A stretch of DNA of 64,000 nucleotides from Punica granatum (lineage: Eukaryota > Streptophyta > Magnoliopsida > Myrtales > Lythraceae). Position numbers and translations under genes: made by a program. Positions 57,500 to 64,000 of this stretch are shown piece after piece. The first letter of the stretch is position 1, and each line of letters opens with the position of its first letter. The notes below the pieces were generated by a model. It was not told the DNA's origin, did no database searches, and was given only the letters and a program-made list of their open reading frames with translations. The stretch covers positions 27,366,568 through 27,430,567 of the forward strand of contig NC_045134.1 of the NCBI RefSeq assembly GCF_007655135.1, in the 5' to 3' direction.

Positions 57500-57956
57500 A
57501 AAGCAAGTTACAAAATTGATCCAACTAGATGATCTCAGAACGTTCCGTTTCTAGATGGAATTTTCTAGGTTTTTAGAGTTTTTAAAATTTTAAAATATCT
57601 TTTATTATAAAGTTAGCAACAAAATCTTTCGAAATTATTTTCGATTGTAAAATTTCATTTAAAGAAGAAAAAAATATCATAAAATCTATTGGATACTATG
57701 GTGATCTCTAATTGGAAGTAATATGAATTTTTTGAATGAAATTTTCTAGGTTCTTATTTTTCATAAAATATTTTTTAAATATATATCATCATAAAATCCG
57801 ATTTCTTGATTTCTATAAGTTCTATAATTGATATAACATAATGTATTTGAAATAAATAAGAAGATTTTATTATATGTATAGATATTATTTAATAATCTTG
57901 AATTTTTGAAGTAAAAATTAACATTTCATCACATCTATATCTATATCTATATATAC

Positions 57957-57993
<37 letters not shown>

Positions 57994-59300
57994 AAAGCAA
58001 GATGCGAGGTGGGCCTGATCAGATGGTTTCAGAATGCTCCGTTTTTTAATAAAATTTTCTAGATTTTTTGAGTTTCTGAAATTATAAATTATCTTTGATT
58101 ATAAAATTAGCTAAAAATCTTATGAGATAATATTTCATTTAAAAAACCGAAAATACCATAAAATTTTTTGATACTAAGGTAATCTTCAATTGAAGGCAAT
58201 ATCAATTTCTAAATGAACTATCTAGGTTTTAAAAAATTTTAAATTTTCTGAATAATTTTTAATAAAAAACATTTTTTCAATATAACTTATTATAAAATCT
58301 GATTTCTTGATTTATTTAATTTTTATAATTTATATATTATTTAATAATCTTGAAAGTTTTAATATGAAAGTTAATATTTTATTCTAGATGATCTTAGAAT
58401 GCTCTATTTCTGAATAAAATTTTCTTGATTTTTTGAGTTTTTTAAAATTTTAAATTATATTCAATTATAAAATTAATAACAAAATCTTTTGAAATAATAT
58501 TCAATTTAATAAAACCGAAAATACCATAGAATCTTTTGGTTAATACGATGATCTCCATTTAATACAATATAAATTTTCTAAATGGAACTTTCTAGGTTAT
58601 TAATTTTCGGAATTATTTTTAATAAAAAATATTTTAAAAAAGATATCTCATCATAAAATATGATTTCTTGATTTTAAAATTTTTATAATTTATCTATTAT
58701 TTACTAATCTTGAATTTTTTTTAAAAAAATAATATTTCATCACATAAATATTAACATGAAAATAAGTATATATTATTATATATTCATACATAATATAGAT
58801 ATATTAATATATGGTTATGTGGACAACTTTTAGTATATATAATAAGAAAAATTATATATGAATTATATAGTTTTATAGGTATCTATTTTTTAAAATAGAT
58901 TAGATTATATTTTATAGATATATATGGAATTTTCTAAATTGTTTTGAATTTTTTACTTTCGAAATTATTTTTAATAAAAATATATATTTTTAAAGATATC
59001 TCAGCATAAAATCCAAATCTATATAATATAATCTATTTGAAATGAGTGAGAAGATTTTATTATATATATAGATATTATTTAATAATCTCAATTTTTTTAA
59101 AATAAATATTAACATCAAAATAAGTATATATATTAGTATATATTCATACATGATATAAAATATGTTAATATATGGTTATGTGGACAACATTTCGTATATA
59201 TAGTAAGAAATATTATATATATAAATTATATGTTTTTGGAGATATCTATTTTTATTTTTAAAAATGGATTAGATAATATTTTATAGATATGTATAAATGA
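57500..59300 (+). repeat. AT-rich tandem array, ~365-bp unit
   Basis: The word AGATGATCTCAGAACGTTCC at 57527 recurs as AGATGGTTTCAGAATGCTCC at 58021 and AGATGATCTTAGAATGCTC at 58386. The next landmark, ATGGTTATGTGGACAAC, occurs at 58811 and 59172. Spacings are 494, 365 and 361; the first unit is longer because of (AT)n and (GT)n runs at 57950-57993. Units share GGAATTTTCTAGGTTTTTnG and ATCATAAAATCnGATTTCTTGATTT. No coding frame. Confidence 0.75.
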
Positions 59301-60698
59301 TATTTTCTTTTCAAAAAACAAATCAGATTTGTTCACCGAAAAAAGAAAATAAAATCAGATTATATTTTATCTATATTTTGTATGATATTTATAAATATGA
59401 ATTATCACATGCATAAATAGGAGCATACTCAGCTCTCAAAAAATACGTTTACAAATAGACAGAAGCTTTGGAAATTATATCTCTCTCTAGATGCAAGTGA
59501 GTTCATTAAATTGATACTTTGATTTTTCTCTCAATTTTTATCGAAATTTTTCATTCTTTTATTTTTCTCTAATTCTTTACTTTTTTTTGTATTTTTTTTA
59601 AGATCGGTGATATGAGTTTCATCTCTCGAAAGTTATTGCTACCCCCTATACATAACCTCTTAGAAAGTAAGTTCTTGTACTACTAAACGCAAATATTGTT
59701 TGGTTATTTAATTATTTCTATTTTACTTTTGATTTTCCAATCAATTTTTATTTTTAATTAATTATTTTTCAAATTGGTAGAAATATTCCGTGCAACACAC
59801 TGGTTTCACGGCTATCACGGCTAGTATATATATATTGTTGGGTACTTCAAAGATCAAGACATGGTATCCATAACCCAAAGACAAGCATTACCGGAAAAAA
59901 AAAAAAAAGATCAAGACATGGTATCTTTCAAGATCCATCGATCAGATACAAAAATATATATTGAAAAATAATTTATGCTAGTTTTTTAAGTATATATATA
60001 TATATAATTTTATTTGGACATGGGATTCCTGTCGGTTTATCTTAGGAAAAATATTTTTTAAATATTATGCCAGACTAATTTAAATGGATCAAATTCGTTC
60101 TAGAAAAAAAAATCATTATTCAGAATCTGTTAGACAAAAAAAATGATTAGACCGACAAGTTTTTAGTGGACAAACTTTTCCTTTCTAATTCAAACTCAAA
60201 ATTCACCAAATGCACCTCAATTGCAGTGCCATCATCCAATGTAACTATAGGCTCCAGAATATCCGTGATGCAATGCCGAAAAATTAATAATAGACTGAAT
60301 CCCTAATAAAACATCTTTTTATTTTTCTTTTGTTTTTCCTTTCTTATCTCCCTTTTTCAAGATTATTCATTTTACCATTATTTTTTAATGGCCAAACAAT
60401 TTTTTTTTTCAAATCCCTGTAATTAGACCAAAAAATATTCCCTGTAATTTTTTCAGTTTTGCCAATGTTTTGCAGTCACTTTTAGAGAATAATTTTTTGT
60501 TATTGTTTTGCAATCAAATTTTTTGGGCCGGGGAAGCCCTGAGCCGTTGGGAAATGGAAACCAAACAGGGGCGCTCCAGTCCACTGGACAGGAGACGAGA
60601 AGAGGAGGCCGCGGTTTATTCGAGTCTCAATTATGGGGTAAAAATCACAAGTATCAAGAAGTACGGGGGGCAATAGTATAAATAACATAACAAATTAA
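59301..60698. other. AT-rich spacer with a Helitron-like end
   Basis: Contains a possible Helitron terminus (59788-59823), several poly-A/T runs and a GC-richer segment at 60520-60660 without recognised coding content. Confidence 0.45.
59788..59823 (+). mobile_element. Possible Helitron 3' terminus (plus strand)
   Basis: CCGTG...CACGG words form a weak hairpin (also CACGGCTATCACGG) just before CTAG followed by T. This fits a degenerate Helitron 3' end. If real, the AT-rich tandem array upstream may lie within the element. The 5' TC end was not found. Confidence 0.35.
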
Positions 60699-62163
60699 GG
60701 TTATGTTTGTTTGGACTTCAAATTAAGCATTTAAAGTTAAGTGTTGAAAACTTATAGTTTTCTAGGGTTATATTTATGTCCCACTCAATATTTACTTTAC
60801 TTTTTTTTACAGTTTGGCCCCATATTTTTTAATTCAATTATTGAAATAGGAAAAAAAAAGAAGAAGAGGATAAGACAATATCGAAGAGGATGGAGAGGGA
60901 AGGGGGCGGTGGTGACCCCGATACTAGCCACCACTGTCCTAATGGAGATAGCCAGCAACCTCCAAGGCCACTACCGCCCTCAATTGTCTCTCTGTTTCTT
61001 CGAAATCATCGAAGAAAGAGAGGGAGATTTGGGGCGATAGTGGCCTCGATCTCATCTACCACCGTCCAGACAAGGTCAAAAAAGTTTTAGGGCACCGTTG
61101 TAAATAAGCTAAAAGTAACTTCTGCTGAGCGAATAAGAAACTATAGAACTTTCAATGGTTAAGTAGGTTTTGAATTACTTAGGATTTGCTTGATAACCTA
61201 AATTAAGTGCTGAAATTAATTCGTCAGCACTTAATTAGATTTGACTTGTTTGGTAAGTGTAAATAAAATTGACTTAATTGATTAAGTTAAGTCAAATTCA
61301 ACACTGAAAAATTAAATAGAAAATTTTTGCTTATTTTCTCACTTAATGCGCTTAGCTTAGGAAAACTTTTCAATACTTACAGCGATACCCTTGAACTTTT
61401 TTGAATTTTAATTTTGGTCCCATTTCCCAAATTTTCCATTTGGTCCCATCCCCCCTTGGATTTGAGGAGGGACGAAATCCAATCAAAGGCAAGGGGCGGT
61501 GGTGGCCCCCGATTTCGGCCACCAACACCGCAATCGAGGTCGTTGGCGATGTCATGAGTTGATGGTGATCTCGCCTGAGCGGTGGTGGCTGGGATCAGAG
61601 CCACCATCTCTTGGGAATCATGGTTCGACCCCCCTCAAATCAAAAGGAGAGACAAGGGTCAAACCCCAATTCCCTAGCGGTGGTAGCGCCAATCCTGGCT
61701 ACCATCGCATAGGCAAGGTCGCCGCGCGACCCTTGACGTTGTCGGCTACCTCGATTACGGTGATAGTGGTCGAAATTGAGGGCCACCACCTTCCCCTCCA
61801 TTTTCAATTGAAACTGAAACCCTCGACTTTTTTGTTTGCGACTTTCATTTTTTGAATTTTAAAAATTAAATAAAATGTTGGCAAAAATGAAAAGAAATTA
61901 AAGTACTAGGCATTTATCTAAATATAATTTCAGTCTTTATAATTTTCATCAACCAAACACTTTTCACTTAATCAATTAAGCACTTATTCTATTTATATCT
62001 TAAATTTTCAGCACTTAAAATTAAATCCAAATAAACACAACCTTAATGATTCAACCCTTTTTTGACTAAATCGTTAAGTGTTATATTATCAATCAAGCTT
62101 TAATTCCATTAGGTGCTAAAAAATTAATTTCAACACTCAATTGAAGTTATCAAATACAACCTA
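60699..62163. mobile_element. Composite of TIR elements with interleaved ends
   Basis: Two pairs of inverted ends are visible. Pair 1: GGTTATGTTTGTTTGGACTT at 60699 against, reading inward, GGTTGTGTTTATTTGGATTT ending at 62042, flanked by TTAA. Pair 2: TTAGGATTTGCTTGATAACC near 61179 against TTAGGTTGTATTTGATAACT ending near 62164, both running on into TGCTGAAATTAATT-like or TGTTGAAATTAATT words. The ends interleave rather than nest. The interior has two GC-richer blocks (60890-61080 and 61460-61790) with GGTGGTGGCC-type words seen in the other TIR elements here, and only spurious frames. Confidence 0.6.
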
Positions 62164-62275
62164 AGACCACTTGACTGGGCAGTGGACACCGCCTCCTATA
62201 TATTATAATAAAAAAAAGGACAAGCGCCCACCACCAACAATAGAAAGGGCTATGTTGGGGAAAACGCGTTCCCAA

Positions 62276-62807
62276 TCTATATATAATTATAAAAGCTAAA
62301 ATAATACGTCAGATAATGCCACGTAGGACGTATATGGGTCGTGATTGAGTGACTTTGAAGTTTTCACCCATCATAATGCGAAAAATGACGTAGTATCATT
62401 GAGTCATTTCATCATTATAGAATTTTAAAAGTTTTTCAGTTACTGAAGATGAAAAAGTCATCTAATATAATCTTAAAAATAAATTTTTTTAAAAAAATTA
62501 TTTTTTTATATGCATTCTTATCATATTCACATTAACAAAGCAGAACCTTTCATACTATATAAATCACAAAAACCTATTTTTTTAAACATAAAAATATTCA
62601 GTTAACTATTTTATAATACATCATCGATTTATTTGAGAATCAAAATTAATAACTTTAATTGAAATAAAATTAATAAAAAGAAATTATAACTAAATATCAA
62701 CCTTTTTATAACCAACCAGATAATATAGTCATAGAGGAATCTTATGCCGTGAGTGTTCCGCCGTCTTTTCAATACTAACGCGCTCGTAAACGCGTCCCTT
62801 CATCTAG
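62276..62807 (+). mobile_element. 532-bp non-autonomous Helitron-like element
   Basis: It begins TCTATATATAATTATAAAAG directly after host A and ends with CTAG directly before host T, the Helitron AT insertion rule. A hairpin ACGCG-CTCGTAAA-CGCGT lies eight bases before CTAG. The inside is AT-rich and noncoding. All three Helitron signs (5' TC, 3' hairpin, CTRR) agree. Confidence 0.75.
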
Positions 62808-62808
62808 T

Positions 62809-62814
62809 TATATA
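62809..62814 (+). promoter_or_regulatory. TATA box of the CDKG-like gene
   Basis: TATATA starts one base after the Helitron end. A CT-rich leader follows from about 62840, with a 5'-UTR donor-like CCG|GTAAGC at 62961, so a 5'-UTR intron up to near the start codon is likely. Confidence 0.45.
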
Positions 62815-63333
62815 CACATATACCTGCAGCTTCCTTTCAAACCCTCACGCGTTCGACGAAGATTTTCAGCCACTTCATTCCGTCAACCCTCTCACTATCT
62901 CCCTCCCTCCGCCCGCCTATCAATTTCGATCGCCGCTCTATCTCCTCTCGATCTCCTCCGGTAAGCCTTTCAATCCCCGTGATTTCGCAGGAGAGACGTG
63001 CGGAGGCATCGGGTTGTCTGCTCTAGGGTTCTTGTGACTGGTCTGATTGTTTCTGTGGCTGAAATGCTATTCTTCTTCTTTGATCGATTTGACGATAATC
63101 TCGTTTGTGTGTGATTGAATTCTGCCTGCGTGTTGAAACAACGACGTCTCTCTGTTGATTGCGGTCTTTGTTCGTCCAAGCCGTCGATAATTTTAGGGTT
63201 TTGGGGGATCTGTCTGATTTGTCTGTGGTATTGAAAGGAAAAACAAAAAAAGTGGGAGTGCATTAGTTTTTCCGGTTAGGATCTGTGTTTTGAATCCGCA
63301 ATTTGATTGAGGGGAGTCGTGGTTGCAAATTAT

Positions 63334-64000
63334 ATGGCGACAGGAAAGGTCGACGTTTCTCGGAGATGCAATTATTATAGTCCTTCAGGAAGGGCACGTG
63401 ATCGGCGCCAGCATGAGGTTAGCCAAAGAAATCGGCACTATATCCCCTCAAATGCCATTGAGCACCAGAAGTTCCCAGAAGGGAGAGAACAGTTGCATCA
63501 TGAGAAGAAACGGAAGTTCTCCCCTATTATATGGGACCGAGAGGATAATCAGGCGAAGAAAACTCCAAGGTACGGAGAGGAGGAGGCCAAGGTAGTGCCA
63601 GAGAAACGAGTTGTTCCGGCGAGCATTATTTCAGCCATCGTTAAGTCTCAATCTGAGCCCTCATCTGACGTCTCAGATGGATGCTTTTCTAAGTCTCCTG
63701 CATCGAAGCAGCTGGGCCCTGGCTCTAAGCTTCTGGTCATGTCACCTCAGAAGCACGACCAGAAGGAGGATGTGGAGCACAGTGTGGTGGAGGATGGGGA
63801 ATTGGTACAGGAAAGGAACCTCTTAATGTCAAGGTGGGCCTCTGAAGATGAATCCCCTTGGGACAAGAGTGTGCCCGATGAGGATGAAATGTTTGAACTT
63901 AAGGATGGCTCAGGCACGAGTACTGAGTCTGGGGAGTTTCGAATTGGGCGACCAGATCATTGGCCTGGATCCTCTGGAGAGTTTGATGGCAGTTGTGAAA
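63334..64000 (+). CDS. Probable cyclin-dependent kinase G-type protein, N-terminal part (runs off the window)
   Basis: An open frame of 222 codons starts at ATG 63334 and is still open at base 64000. The encoded segment is hydrophilic: MATGKVDVSRRCNYYSPSGR, then HEKKRKFSPIIWDREDNQAK, VVPASIISAIVKSQSEPSSD, an acidic stretch with RWASEDESPWDKSVPDEDEM, and TSTESGEFRIGRP. The basic KKRKFSPI-WDR motif followed by RWASDE-SP-type residues recalls the regulatory N-terminus of plant CDKG (CDK11/PITSLRE-like) kinases, which link the cell cycle and splicing. The kinase domain itself is not in the window, so the call is from memory of N-terminal motifs only. Other open frames here (63323-63595, 63611-63826) are in other frames and look spurious. 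Confidence 0.5.
   Translation, partial: MATGKVDVSRRCNYYSPSGRARDRRQHEVSQRNRHYIPSNAIEHQKFPEGREQLHHEKKRKFSPIIWDREDNQAKKTPRYGEEEAKVVPEKRVVPASIISAIVKSQSEPSSDVSDGCFSKSPASKQLGPGSKLLVMSPQKHDQKEDVEHSVVEDGELVQERNLLMSRWASEDESPWDKSVPDEDEMFELKDGSGTSTESGEFRIGRPDHWPGSSGEFDGSCE

Noticed and set aside
61499..61855. 118-codon frame
   Set aside because: Lies wholly in the GC-rich block of a TIR element, no recognisable domain.
63611..63826. 71-codon frame at the window end
   Set aside because: Out-of-frame shadow of the longer open CDKG-like frame that runs past base 64000.

Overview
The window is nuclear DNA from a flowering plant, most likely a eudicot. Genes have introns with GT..AG borders, intergenic DNA is AT-rich, and 5' leaders carry CT/GA runs. 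Gene families are plant-specific (F-box/FBD, GRAS, BAHD, LHT transporters, glyoxysomal malate synthase), and many small plant DNA transposons, SINEs and LINE relics are present. I cannot name the species from sequence alone.

Layout. 1-3.6 kb: 3' part of an ABC1-type atypical kinase gene (+). 5.2-6.7 kb: F-box/FBD/LRR gene (+). 9.56-10.64 kb: small uncharacterised two-exon gene (+). 10.67-17.54 kb: tandem duplication of a plastid-type nucleoside diphosphate kinase gene (-). The first copy has seven exons. The second has lost exon 4 cleanly, and a 1.3-kb TIR transposon sits between the copies. 17.6-19.1 kb: intronless GRAS regulator (-). 20.2-21.5 kb: intronless BAHD acyltransferase (-). 21.5-32 kb: gene-poor, with one 72-aa small-protein gene (-, 24.7-24.9 kb), an RNase H-like retroelement relic and a 1.5-kb Mutator-like element. 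32.3-35.8 kb: eight-exon Ser/Arg-rich protein gene of unknown function (+). 36-42 kb: a long-TIR Mutator-like MITE and a G-poor repeat-like stretch. 42.3-45.0 and 47.2-50.9 kb: tandem pair of LHT-type amino-acid/H+ symporter genes (+) with identical exon lengths. 51-53.7 kb: MITE and SINE cluster. 54.1-56.4 kb: malate synthase with a C-terminal SKL peroxisome signal (+). 56.8-62.8 kb: repeats (SINE, LINE zf-RVT relic, AT-rich ~365-bp tandem array, Helitron ends, interleaved TIR elements). 63.3 kb to the end: 5' part of a probable CDKG-type kinase gene (+), whose TATA box begins one base beyond a 532-bp Helitron-like element.

The genes do not form a pathway; this is an ordinary mixed plant locus. 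The points most worth following are the exon-4-less NDPK duplicate, the Helitron abutting a promoter, the GC-AG intron in the ABC1 kinase gene, several TIR families whose target-site duplications are still readable, and the 24.9-kb small-protein gene. No clearly new multi-gene system was found.
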